From contig NZ_JBHSBN010000025.1 in assembly GCF_042650605.1 (NCBI RefSeq), forward strand, positions 20,795 through 84,794: a stretch of 64,000 nucleotides of DNA. The letters run 5' to 3'. Made by a program: the position numbers and the translations under genes. The notes below the pieces were generated by a model. It was not told the origin of the DNA, did not search any database, and saw only the letters and a list, made by a program, of their open reading frames with translations. Of this stretch, positions 8,097-15,689 are shown in pieces (position 1 is the stretch's first letter; each line of letters begins with the position of its first letter). The stretch comes from Micromonospora_J zhanjiangensis (GTDB lineage: Bacteria; Actinomycetota; Actinomycetes; Mycobacteriales; Micromonosporaceae).

Positions 8097-8996
8097 ATGA
8101 CCGCCGGACCGATCGTGGTCGGCTACGACGGGTCCGCCGACGCGCGGGCCGCCACGGCGTGGGCGCTCGACGAGGCGGAACGCTCCGGCGTGCCGGTCGT
8201 GCTGGCGTACGCCTTCGAGTGGGTCGCCGTGCGCGGCTGGATCGGCCCCGGCATCGGGCCCGGATCGTGGCCGGACCAGGAGGCCCGCGAGCAGATCGAG
8301 GCGATGCTGCGCGAGGCGGTCACCGCCGCCGAACAGCGGCACCCCGGGGTGGCCGTACGCCCGGAGGTGCTGGACGGTCCGACGGCGCTGCTGCTGCGCG
8401 AGCGGTCGGCGTCGGCGTCGCTGCTGGTGCTGGGCAGCCGCGGGCACGGCGGGTTCGCCGGCCTGCTCGCCGGGTCGACGGCGGTCACGGTCAGCGCGCA
8501 CGCGCACTGCCCGGTGGTCGTGGTACGCGGCGAGCCGCACCCGCCGACCGCGCCGATCGTGGCCGGCTGGGACGGTTCGGACCGCGCCGACCTGGCGCTG
8601 GACTTCGCCTTCGCCCGCGCCGCGGCCCGACGGGCGCCGCTGCGGGTGGTCCGGGCCTGGTCGCCCCCGCCCGCGTTGCGCCGGCCGGCCGGGACGCCGC
8701 CCGACGAGGGCGGCCTGGACGAGGTCAGCGCCACCGAGCAGGCCGAACTGGACGAGGCGCTGGACCGGTGGCGGGACCGCTACCCGGGGGTGGAGGCATG
8801 CGCCGAGGTGGTCGACCGCAGCCCGGCCGAGGCGCTGATCGAGACCGGCCGACAGGCCCAACTCGTGGTGGTCGGCAGCCGGGGCCGCGGCGGCTTCGAG
8901 GGGATGCTGCTCGGTTCGGTCAGCCAGCAACTGCTGCAGCACAGCGCCTGCCCGGTGGCGGTGGTCCGGGAACTACCCGTCGGGACCGCCGGCTGA
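8097..8996 (+). CDS. Tandem universal stress protein (two Usp domains, ATP-binding type)
   Basis: A 299-residue double UspA protein. Domain 1 begins IVVGYDGSADARAATAWAL and domain 2 begins IVAGWDGSDRADLALDFAF at about residue 156. Unlike the upstream Usp, both domains keep the nucleotide loop: GSRGHGGFAGLLAGS in domain 1 and GSRGRGGFEGMLLGS in domain 2 fit G-x2-G-x9-G-S/T. ATP binding is therefore expected. The ATG at 8097 has GGGAGGGAG upstream, 53 bp after the phosphoketolase stop, so it is probably co-transcribed with xfp. The last 24 bases overlap the convergent acetyltransferase gene. Confidence 0.9.
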   Translation: MTAGPIVVGYDGSADARAATAWALDEAERSGVPVVLAYAFEWVAVRGWIGPGIGPGSWPDQEAREQIEAMLREAVTAAEQRHPGVAVRPEVLDGPTALLLRERSASASLLVLGSRGHGGFAGLLAGSTAVTVSAHAHCPVVVVRGEPHPPTAPIVAGWDGSDRADLALDFAFARAAARRAPLRVVRAWSPPPALRRPAGTPPDEGGLDEVSATEQAELDEALDRWRDRYPGVEACAEVVDRSPAEALIETGRQAQLVVVGSRGRGGFEGMLLGSVSQQLLQHSACPVAVVRELPVGTAG

Positions 8997-9539
8997 CGAC
9001 CGCGCCGTTCCCGACGGTGCGGCGGGCCCGGGCGGGGTGGGCGCGGCGGCGCCGGTGGTCGGCGGCCGGACCTGGGCGCGCGGGCCGATGGCCGTGGCGC
9101 CGGCCGGGACGTCGTCCAGCACCGTCGCACCGGCGCCGATCCGGGCGTGCGGGCCGACCACGATCGGGCCGAGCAGCACCGCACCGGCCCCGATGGTCAC
9201 CCCGTCGCCGATCACCGGCGCGCCGGTGTCGTCCCGCCTCCCGATGGTGACGAACTGGTAGAGGCTGACGCCCGCGCCGATCCGGGCGCTGCCGTGCACC
9301 ATCAGTCCGTACGGGTGGAACAGCCGCAGCCCCGGCCCGCAGGACACCTCGCGGGCCAGGTCGCTGTTGGTGCCGAACCGGACCACCAGGAGGTTGAGCA
9401 CCTTGTACGGGACGGCGCAGAGCCGCCGCAGCGGGGTGTGCCGCGCCGCGGTCCACTGGCCGAACCGGAACACCGTGAGGACGAGCCGGGTCAGCGGGTC
9501 CCGGTTCCGCCGGAAGTCCTGACGCAGGGTGTCGAACAT
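8973..9539 (-). CDS. Serine O-acetyltransferase-like hexapeptide transferase
   Basis: A 188-residue protein with a left-handed beta-helix of hexapeptide repeats (about residues 85-150; GLMVHGSARIGAGVSLYQFVTIG, then GDGVTIGAGAVLLGPIVVG). An N-terminal helical region (MFDTLRQDFRRNRDP) resembles short CysE-type serine acetyltransferases, which make O-acetylserine from serine and acetyl-CoA for cysteine synthesis. The C-terminal 40 residues are Pro/Ala-rich and probably disordered. It could instead acetylate another small substrate or a sugar. The ATG at 9539 lies seven bases after TACTGT (leaderless pattern). The 3' end overlaps the convergent Usp gene by 24 bp. Confidence 0.8.
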   Translation of the reverse strand: MFDTLRQDFRRNRDPLTRLVLTVFRFGQWTAARHTPLRRLCAVPYKVLNLLVVRFGTNSDLAREVSCGPGLRLFHPYGLMVHGSARIGAGVSLYQFVTIGRRDDTGAPVIGDGVTIGAGAVLLGPIVVGPHARIGAGATVLDDVPAGATAIGPRAQVRPPTTGAAAPTPPGPAAPSGTARSSAGGPDG

Positions 9540-9610
9540 GCAGCGGACAGTAGCGTCAATGGCTCGTTACGGCGGTGCCGCCGCCGGTCGGAAACCCGAC
9601 AGGCGGCGAC

Positions 9611-10369
9611 TCAGAGTTCGGCCGTGCTGACCCGGGTCGGTTCGAGCACCCGGTGCAGGAACTCCCGGGTCCGCTCCTCGCGCGGAGAGCCGAGGACGTC
9701 GGCCGGCGGCCCGGACTCCACCACCACCCCGCCGTCCATGAACACCACCCGGGAGGCGACCTCCCGGGCGAAGCTCATCTCGTGCGTGACCACCAGCATG
9801 GTCATCCCGTCGGCCACCAGCGACCGCATCACGGCCAGCACCTCGCCGACCAGTTCCGGGTCCAGCGCGCTGGTCGGCTCGTCGAAGAGCATCAGTTCCG
9901 GATTCATCGACAGTGACCGGGCGATGGCGACCCGCTGCTGCTGTCCGCCGGACAGTTGGGCCGGGTACGCGCCCGCCTTGTCGGCCAGGCCGACCCGGTC
10001 CAGGTTCTCCGCCGCGACCCGGTCCGCCTCGGCCCGGCCGCGACGCAGCACCCGACGCTGGGCGATGGTCAGGTTCTCCCGCACGGTGAGGTGCCCGAAC
10101 AGGTTGAACTGCTGGAACACCATGCCGATCCGCCGCCGGACGGCGTCGATGTCGCAGTCCGGGTCGGTCACCTCGACGCCGGAGACCCGGATGGTGCCGG
10201 CGGACGGCTGCTCCAGCAGGTTGACGCAGCGCAGCAGGGTGGACTTGCCCGACCCGGACGGCCCGATCACGCAGAGCACCTCGCCCGGTTCGACCGACAG
10301 GTCGATGCCGCGCAACACCTCCAGGTCGCCGAAGGACTTGCGCAGACCGTGGATCTCGATGGCGGACAC
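9611..10369 (-). CDS. Polar amino acid ABC transporter, ATP-binding protein
   Basis: A 252-residue ABC ATPase. Walker A is GPSGSGKST, the Q-loop is VFQQFNLF, the ABC signature is LSGGQQQRVAIAR, Walker B is LMLFDEPTSALD and the switch His is in VVTHEM. The sequence is of the GlnQ/HisP type, which energises uptake of polar amino acids. It is the last gene of a substrate-binding protein - permease - ATPase operon. GTG start at 10369, five bases after the permease stop, with GGGGAGG upstream. Confidence 0.93.
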   Translation of the reverse strand: MSAIEIHGLRKSFGDLEVLRGIDLSVEPGEVLCVIGPSGSGKSTLLRCVNLLEQPSAGTIRVSGVEVTDPDCDIDAVRRRIGMVFQQFNLFGHLTVRENLTIAQRRVLRRGRAEADRVAAENLDRVGLADKAGAYPAQLSGGQQQRVAIARSLSMNPELMLFDEPTSALDPELVGEVLAVMRSLVADGMTMLVVTHEMSFAREVASRVVFMDGGVVVESGPPADVLGSPREERTREFLHRVLEPTRVSTAEL

Positions 10370-10374
10370 CCGCC

Positions 10375-11211
10375 TCACCTCCCCTTCGCGGCCCGGCGTT
10401 CCAGCCACCGGACCACCTGCGACAGCGGCAGGGTCACCGCCAGGTAGAGCAGTCCGGCGACCACCAGCGGGGTGGGGTTCACCCGGGTGTTCAACGCGTC
10501 CCCGGCGTACTTGGTCAGCTCGATGGTGCCGGCGGTCACGCCCAGCACGTACGCCAGCGAGGTGTCCTTGGTGAGCAGGATGATCTCGTTGGTCAGCGGC
10601 GGGATGACGATCCGGAACGCCTGCGGCAGGATGATCGACACCATCGCCCGGGTGTGCGACATGCCCAACGTGCGGGCCGCCTCCAACTGTCCCCCGGGGA
10701 CCGCCTGGATGCCGGCCCGGATGGTCTCCGCCATGTAGGCCGCGGCGGTCGCGCCGAGGCCGAGGGTGACCGAGCCGTACAGGCCGCCGGGGATTTCCCG
10801 GTCCGGGAACGCCAGCGGAACGCCGTAGCCGACCATGAACAGCACCAGCAGCGCCGGCAGGCCGCGGAACAGCTCGATGTAGGCGGTCGCCAACCACCGG
10901 TACGGCAGCACCGACGACAGCCGCATCAGCGCCAGCACCAGGCCGAACAGCAGGCCGAACACGAAGGCGAGCAGCGTGTAGACGATGGTGTTGCGCAGCG
11001 CCACGGTGACCACGTCGGGGAACATCCCGCGGGCCACGTCGACCCGGAGGAAGGCGTCAGCCAGCCGTCCCCAGTCGGCGGCCGCGGCGACCCCGACGAC
11101 GACCAGCGCGAACACGGCGTAGCCGGCGCCCCGGCCGAGCCGCTGCCGCTGCCGCCGGCCCAGCCGGCGGCGGGCGGCCGGCCGGGCCGGGGCGACCGGT
11201 GTGTCGGTCAC
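10375..11211 (-). CDS. Polar amino acid ABC transporter, permease
   Basis: A 278-residue HisM/GlnP-type inner membrane permease. It has a basic N-terminus, a first helix (AGYAVFALVVVGVAAAA) and the conserved NTIVYTLLAFVFGLLFGLVLAL entry segment. The EAA loop EAARTLGMSHTRAMVSIILPQAFRIVIPPL docks on the ATPase. Only one permease gene is present, so the complex is probably a homodimer. The GTG start at 11211 overlaps the stop of the binding-protein gene (GTGA), showing coupling. Confidence 0.92.
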   Translation of the reverse strand: MTDTPVAPARPAARRRLGRRQRQRLGRGAGYAVFALVVVGVAAAADWGRLADAFLRVDVARGMFPDVVTVALRNTIVYTLLAFVFGLLFGLVLALMRLSSVLPYRWLATAYIELFRGLPALLVLFMVGYGVPLAFPDREIPGGLYGSVTLGLGATAAAYMAETIRAGIQAVPGGQLEAARTLGMSHTRAMVSIILPQAFRIVIPPLTNEIILLTKDTSLAYVLGVTAGTIELTKYAGDALNTRVNPTPLVVAGLLYLAVTLPLSQVVRWLERRAAKGR

Positions 11212-12032
11212 TTGGCGGCCGGCTTCGCGCCGATCCACTTCTCGTACAGAGTGTCGTACGTGCCGTCCGACCTGGCCGCGGCGAGCGCCTCGTTGAGGGC
11301 CTTGAGCAGTTCGGGGTTGCCGCCCTTCTTGACCGCGAAGCCGTACTGCTCACCGGTGTCGAAGCCGCCCGCGACGACGACCTTGCCGGGGTTGGCCTTG
11401 ACGTACTCGTTCCACACCGGCAGGTCACCCACGGCGCCCTCGATCTGCCCGGTGGCCAGCGCCTGCTGCGCGGAGCCGAGATCCTTGTACGCCACCACCT
11501 CGATCTTCAGGTTCTGCTGCTTAACCTGGGCCTTGACGTACTCCTCACCGGTGGTGGCGGCCTGTACGCCGAGTCGCTTGCCGGCGAAGTCGGCCAGACT
11601 CTTGTACGGCTTGCCGGCCGGCACGGCCAGCGCCTGGGTCGCGTCGAAGTACGGCTCGGAGAAGTCCAGCACCTGCTTGCGGGCGTCGGTGATGGTCATG
11701 CCGGCGGCGGCCACGTCGCACTTGCCGGAGTTGAGGTCGGTGCCGGACCTGATGCCCTCGAACGGGGTGTCGACGATGTCCTGCGGCACGCCGAGCTTCT
11801 TGGCCGCCAGGTCGATCAGGTCGACGTCGAACCCGACCACCTTGCCGGCCGCGTCCTTCGCCTGGAACGGCGAGTACGGCAGGTGGGTGCAGGTGGTCAG
11901 CTTGCCGGCGTGCACCAGCTTCACCCCGGAGTCGGTGGTCGAGCCGGTGTCCTTCTTCGCACAGCCGGTGACGGCCAGCAGGGCGATCGCCACGACGGCG
12001 GCACCGCGCCGGGCACCTCGTAGCCTCTTCAT
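11208..12032 (-). CDS. Polar amino acid ABC transporter, substrate-binding lipoprotein
   Basis: A 274-residue SBP_bac_3 family protein. The N-terminus has a lipoprotein signal with lipobox LAVTGC (Cys at about residue 24), so it should be anchored to the outer face of the membrane. Typical ligand-site stretches follow: YSPFQAKDAAGKVVGFDVDL, GMTITDARKQVLDFSEPYF and GSAQQALATGQIEGAVGDL. It delivers a polar or charged amino acid to the permease; specificity cannot be read reliably. ATG at 12032 with GGAGG nine bases upstream. First gene of the operon. Confidence 0.92.
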   Translation of the reverse strand: MKRLRGARRGAAVVAIALLAVTGCAKKDTGSTTDSGVKLVHAGKLTTCTHLPYSPFQAKDAAGKVVGFDVDLIDLAAKKLGVPQDIVDTPFEGIRSGTDLNSGKCDVAAAGMTITDARKQVLDFSEPYFDATQALAVPAGKPYKSLADFAGKRLGVQAATTGEEYVKAQVKQQNLKIEVVAYKDLGSAQQALATGQIEGAVGDLPVWNEYVKANPGKVVVAGGFDTGEQYGFAVKKGGNPELLKALNEALAAARSDGTYDTLYEKWIGAKPAAK

Positions 12033-12148
12033 CCGTTTTTCCTCCCCATGGGCGAAACCGCTGGTGACGCCGGGAGGCGCCGCCGAACGCGGACAGGTTA
12101 CGCCAGGCGGCGCCGACCGGTCACCGGGGTGTTGATCGTCACAGACGG

Positions 12149-12817
12149 TCACCACCCATCCGACGGCCCGGCCAGGCCGGACCGGTACGCCAGCACCACC
12201 AGTTGTGCCCGGTCCCGCGCGCCGAGCTTCGCCATCGCCCGGTTGACGTGCGTCTTCGCCGTCGCCGGGCTCATCGTCAGCCGGGCGCCGATCTCCTGGT
12301 TCGACAGGCCCGCGGCGACCAGCCCGACGACCTGGCGTTCCCGGGCGGTCAACTCGGCCAGCCGGTGCGCCGGGACGGGTTCGTCGCCGGGCCGGCCGAC
12401 GAAGGCGGCGATCAGCCGACGGGTCACCGGCGGCGCCAGCAGGGCGTCCCCCGCGGCGATGACCCGCACGGCCTGCCGCAGCGCGTCCGGCTCGACGTCC
12501 TTGAGCAGGAAACCGCTGGCTCCCGCGCGCAGCGCGGCGAAGACGTACTCGTCCAGGTCGTAGGTGGTGAGCACCAGTACCCGAACGCCGGGCAGCCGGT
12601 CCTCGGCGAGGATCCGGCGGGTGGCGGTCAGCCCGTCGGTGCCCGGCATCCGGACGTCCATCAGCACCACGTCCGGCCGGTGCGCCCAGGCCAGCCGCAC
12701 CGCCTCGGCACCGTCGGCCGCCTCGCCGACCACCTCGATGTCGGGCGCGCGTTCCAGCAGCGCGCGGAAGCCGGCCCGGACCAGGTTCTGGTCGTCGGCC
12801 AGCAGCACCCGAATCAT
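12149..12817 (-). CDS. NarL/LuxR-type response regulator
   Basis: A 222-residue two-component regulator. The receiver domain (1-120) has the acidic pair DD (residues 8-9), phospho-acceptor Asp in VVLMDVRMPG, Thr in VLTTYD and Lys in FLLKD. The C-terminal LuxR helix-turn-helix is LTARERQVVGLVAAGLSNQEIGARLTMSPATAKTHV (split). It is activated by the adjacent histidine kinase and binds DNA as a dimer. Its ATG overlaps the kinase stop (ATGA), so the two are translated together. The targets are unknown. Confidence 0.93.
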   Translation of the reverse strand: MIRVLLADDQNLVRAGFRALLERAPDIEVVGEAADGAEAVRLAWAHRPDVVLMDVRMPGTDGLTATRRILAEDRLPGVRVLVLTTYDLDEYVFAALRAGASGFLLKDVEPDALRQAVRVIAAGDALLAPPVTRRLIAAFVGRPGDEPVPAHRLAELTARERQVVGLVAAGLSNQEIGARLTMSPATAKTHVNRAMAKLGARDRAQLVVLAYRSGLAGPSDGW

Positions 12818-14100
12818 GTCTGCACCTCCCCGCTCGGCAGCCAGGCCCGGACCAGGAAGCCGGGTCCACCGTCGTCGGCCGGCCCGGCGGTCAACCAGCC
12901 GCCCAGGCTCGCGGCCCGCTCCGCCATCCCGCGCAGGCCGTGGCCACCGGCACCGCCGGACAACGCGGGACCGTCCCGGCCCGGACCGGGTCCGTCGGTG
13001 CCGGCAGCACCGCCCGCCGCCGCCGGGCCGTCGTCGCGGATCTCCAGGGCCAGCCCGTCGGCCCGGTAGTCCAACCGGACGTCCACCCGGCCCGCCCGGG
13101 CGTGCCGGTGGGCGTTGGCCAGCGACTCCTGGACGATCCGGTACGCCGAGGTCTCCACCAGCCGGGGCAGCGGGCGCCGGCTGCCGGCGTACCGGACCTC
13201 GACCGTCGGGCCGGTCGGCCCGTACGCGGTGGTCAGCCGGCCGAGCCGGTCCAGGCCCGGCAGCGGCGGCGGCACGTCGGCCGGCGCGGACCCGGCCGGT
13301 GGCTGGTCCGGCGCGGACCCGGCCGGGCCGCGGAGCACGCCGACGGCCGCGCGCAGTTCCGCCGTCGCCTCGCGACAGGCGGTCCGCACCGCCCGCAGCG
13401 CCCGCCGGGACCGCTCCGGCGCCTCGTCCAGATAGTCGGCCGCCACCCCGGCCTGCACGGTGATCACACCGAGCGTGTGCGCGGTGACGTCGTGCAGCTC
13501 GCGGGCCATGCGTACGCGTTCGTCGGCGACCCGGCGCTCGGCGGCGCGTTCGCGTTCCGCGGCGAGCAGCGCCAGCCGGACCTCGACCTCGTCCCGCCAG
13601 GCCCGGCGGCTGCGGACCGCGTCGCCGAGCAGCAGCGCCGACACGAACACCACCGTCGAACCGTCCAGCACCGCCTCGAACAGGTGCGTCCCGGAGATCG
13701 TCGTGCGCCCCAGGGCGTCGGCCACGATCAGCGCGCCCGCGACCATCAGCGCCGCCAGCCGGCGCGGCGCGACGGCCGCCGAGTACAGCGCGATCCAGAC
13801 CGGCACCGCCGGCTCACCGCCGGGATAGTCCAGGACGTGGTACGCCAGCCAGCCCACCACCACCGCCGCCATCGTCACCGCCGGCCAGCGGCGATGCGGC
13901 AGCAGCGCCACCGACATGGCCAGCCCGATCCCGTACGCCGTCGCGTCCGGCGGCCGTTCCCCGGCGTCCACCGTGCCGGTGCGGATGCGGTAGCCGGTGG
14001 CCAGCGCGGCGAGCAGGCACAGTCCAATGTCGACGGCCCAGGGCGGGATCCGCCCCGCCGGCCGACGCGTCCGCCCGATGCGGTCGACGGTGACGGCCAT
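12814..14100 (-). CDS. Sensor histidine kinase (HisKA_3 type)
   Basis: A 428-residue membrane sensor with four to five predicted helices in residues 20-165. A coiled segment and the HisKA_3 dimerisation box follow, with the phospho-accepting His in ARELHDVTAHTLGVI. The HATPase domain has SLANAHRHA (N-box), EIRDDGPA (G1) and GGHGLRGMAERA (G2). It phosphorylates the downstream NarL-type regulator. The sensed signal is unknown because no extracytoplasmic domain is recognisable. The ATG at 14100 is seven bases after TACACT (leaderless pattern). Confidence 0.92.
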   Translation of the reverse strand: MAVTVDRIGRTRRPAGRIPPWAVDIGLCLLAALATGYRIRTGTVDAGERPPDATAYGIGLAMSVALLPHRRWPAVTMAAVVVGWLAYHVLDYPGGEPAVPVWIALYSAAVAPRRLAALMVAGALIVADALGRTTISGTHLFEAVLDGSTVVFVSALLLGDAVRSRRAWRDEVEVRLALLAAERERAAERRVADERVRMARELHDVTAHTLGVITVQAGVAADYLDEAPERSRRALRAVRTACREATAELRAAVGVLRGPAGSAPDQPPAGSAPADVPPPLPGLDRLGRLTTAYGPTGPTVEVRYAGSRRPLPRLVETSAYRIVQESLANAHRHARAGRVDVRLDYRADGLALEIRDDGPAAAGGAAGTDGPGPGRDGPALSGGAGGHGLRGMAERAASLGGWLTAGPADDGGPGFLVRAWLPSGEVQT

Positions 14101-14198
14101 GGCACCGAGTGTAGGAAGTCGACGTGTGGTACCCGCGGGCCGACCCGCGGCGGTGCACGGCGGCGCCGCTGCTGGAGGTGGACCCGGTCGCGGCCCGG

Positions 14199-15323
14199 TC
14201 AGACCGGGGGCAGGCCGAGTGCCTCGTCGACCCGGCCGAGGATCTCGGCGTCGTCGCCGCCGACGCCGCGCAGCAGGTCGATGGCGGTGGCCCGGACCTG
14301 ACCGACGATCATGATGAGCGGCAGCGGTGGGCCACCCGTCAGCAGGCCACCGGCCGTACGTACGGCGGTCAGGGCGGCCTCGTCGGCCTCGTCGGCGTAC
14401 CGGTCGGCGGCCTCGCCGTCACCGGTGAGGTCGGCGGCGAGCGCCTTGCCCGCCACGCGTACCGCCTCGGCGAGGGACCGGAGCGCGGCGGTGAGCTCCG
14501 GCGGTGCCGGCGTCGGCAGCCGGCTCAGCGTCACCGCGGCGCGGGCCAGCACGCGGACGTTGCGTACCGCGTAGTCGACCTGGCGGGTCGAGGCGTCGAC
14601 CGCCCGGACCCGGCCGATGTGCCGGCGTCGGCGGACGTTGAGCCGTAGCGCCTCGCCGGCCGCCTGCACCTCGTCCTGCAACCGGTCGACGGCGGTGTCC
14701 ATGCCGCGGGCCTCGGTGAGCGCCGTCCGGGCGGCCGGTTCGTCGTGGTCCTGCAACGCCTCGGTGATCCGGTCGACCAGGTCGGCCAGCGCGCCGAAGG
14801 TCTGCCGGGCCTCGGCGACCAGCGGGGCGAGCGGATCGCGGGCCGAGACGAGCTGGCTGGCCACCACCGCGACGCCGCCCCCGATCAGCGCGTCGACGAA
14901 CCGGAACGGCACCCAGGTCTCCGCGCTCGGGGCGATCACCACCAGGTAGAGCGCGGAGACGGCGGCCTGCACCACGGTCACGGTGCTCGCGCCGATCGCC
15001 ACCGCGAGACCGATGGTGAGCAGGATGACCGTGAAGATCGTCCAGGTGGTACGCGGACCGAGCGCCTGGATCACCAGGTCGGCGACGAGCACCCCGGCGG
15101 CGACGCCGAGGACCACCTCCACCGCCCGACGCATCCGCTGCCCGCGGGCCTGGCCCAGCACGATCAGCGCGGCGGCCGGGGCGAAGAACGGCTGCGGATG
15201 GCCGATCAACCGGGTGTCGATCACCCAGGCCACGGTGGCGGCCAGGGTCGCCTCGACCACCGGCAACCAGCCGTCCCGCAGCCGGCCGAAGGCGGTACGG
15301 AACCAGGTCACCCGAAGCGCCAC
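14199..15323 (-). CDS. FUSC-family (aromatic acid exporter-like) membrane protein
   Basis: A 374-residue protein. The N-terminal 170 residues contain about six hydrophobic helices including HPQPFFAPAAALIVLGQ and RRAVEVVLGVAAGVLVADL, the typical pattern of the FUSC / ArAE half-module. The remaining 200 residues are soluble and helical, with Arg/Glu/Ala-rich coiled-coil character (DLVDRITEALQDHDEPAARTAL). Related proteins are putative efflux pumps for aromatic acids, but most are uncharacterised. The GTG at 15323 was chosen because GGAGGGG lies seven bases upstream; earlier in-frame starts lack such a site. Confidence 0.8.
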   Translation of the reverse strand: MALRVTWFRTAFGRLRDGWLPVVEATLAATVAWVIDTRLIGHPQPFFAPAAALIVLGQARGQRMRRAVEVVLGVAAGVLVADLVIQALGPRTTWTIFTVILLTIGLAVAIGASTVTVVQAAVSALYLVVIAPSAETWVPFRFVDALIGGGVAVVASQLVSARDPLAPLVAEARQTFGALADLVDRITEALQDHDEPAARTALTEARGMDTAVDRLQDEVQAAGEALRLNVRRRRHIGRVRAVDASTRQVDYAVRNVRVLARAAVTLSRLPTPAPPELTAALRSLAEAVRVAGKALAADLTGDGEAADRYADEADEAALTAVRTAGGLLTGGPPLPLIMIVGQVRATAIDLLRGVGGDDAEILGRVDEALGLPPV

Positions 15324-15689
15324 CGCGCGTCCCCTCCTTCCCGGGCCGACCACCCACCACCCCCTCGGCGGTCCGAGATGTCCGCGGCGGCCCTACCTTA
15401 CGAGGTCAGCCGGCCGACGCCGGCTCCGGGAAGCGGCAATGTCCCCGCCTGAACGGATAAATCACGTGTCGAGCCGACATATGCGCGTGAAAGGCCCGGC
15501 GTTCGGTCGCGCCCGCCGCCCGGTCGTCGGGCCGTCGCACGACCGGCGGGCTGCGGCGCATTCCGTCCCGCCGGCGAGACACCTGCCCGACATATCGCCC
15601 CCGGGGTGGCAATTGCCGCCGCTCATCGTGCTACTTGTCGCAAACTCGTCATAGGCTTACGCCGATGCGGTAACCCGGGGGGCGATCCG
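15324..15689. other. 366-bp intergenic region between FUSC and SARP genes
   Basis: No convincing gene is seen. The region is less GC-rich than its surroundings in places (AACGGATAAATCACG near 15455) and contains two copies of CGACATAT (around 15475 and 15590) about 115 bp apart. It probably holds divergent promoters for the FUSC gene and for the AfsR/SARP regulator that starts at 15690. No confident -35/-10 pair could be assigned. Confidence 0.4.

Noticed and set aside
11208..12869. 553-codon frame joining the response regulator region to the binding lipoprotein
   Set aside because: The upstream part is antisense or out-of-frame sequence over the regulator gene. The lipoprotein has its own ATG, ribosome site and signal peptide at 12032.
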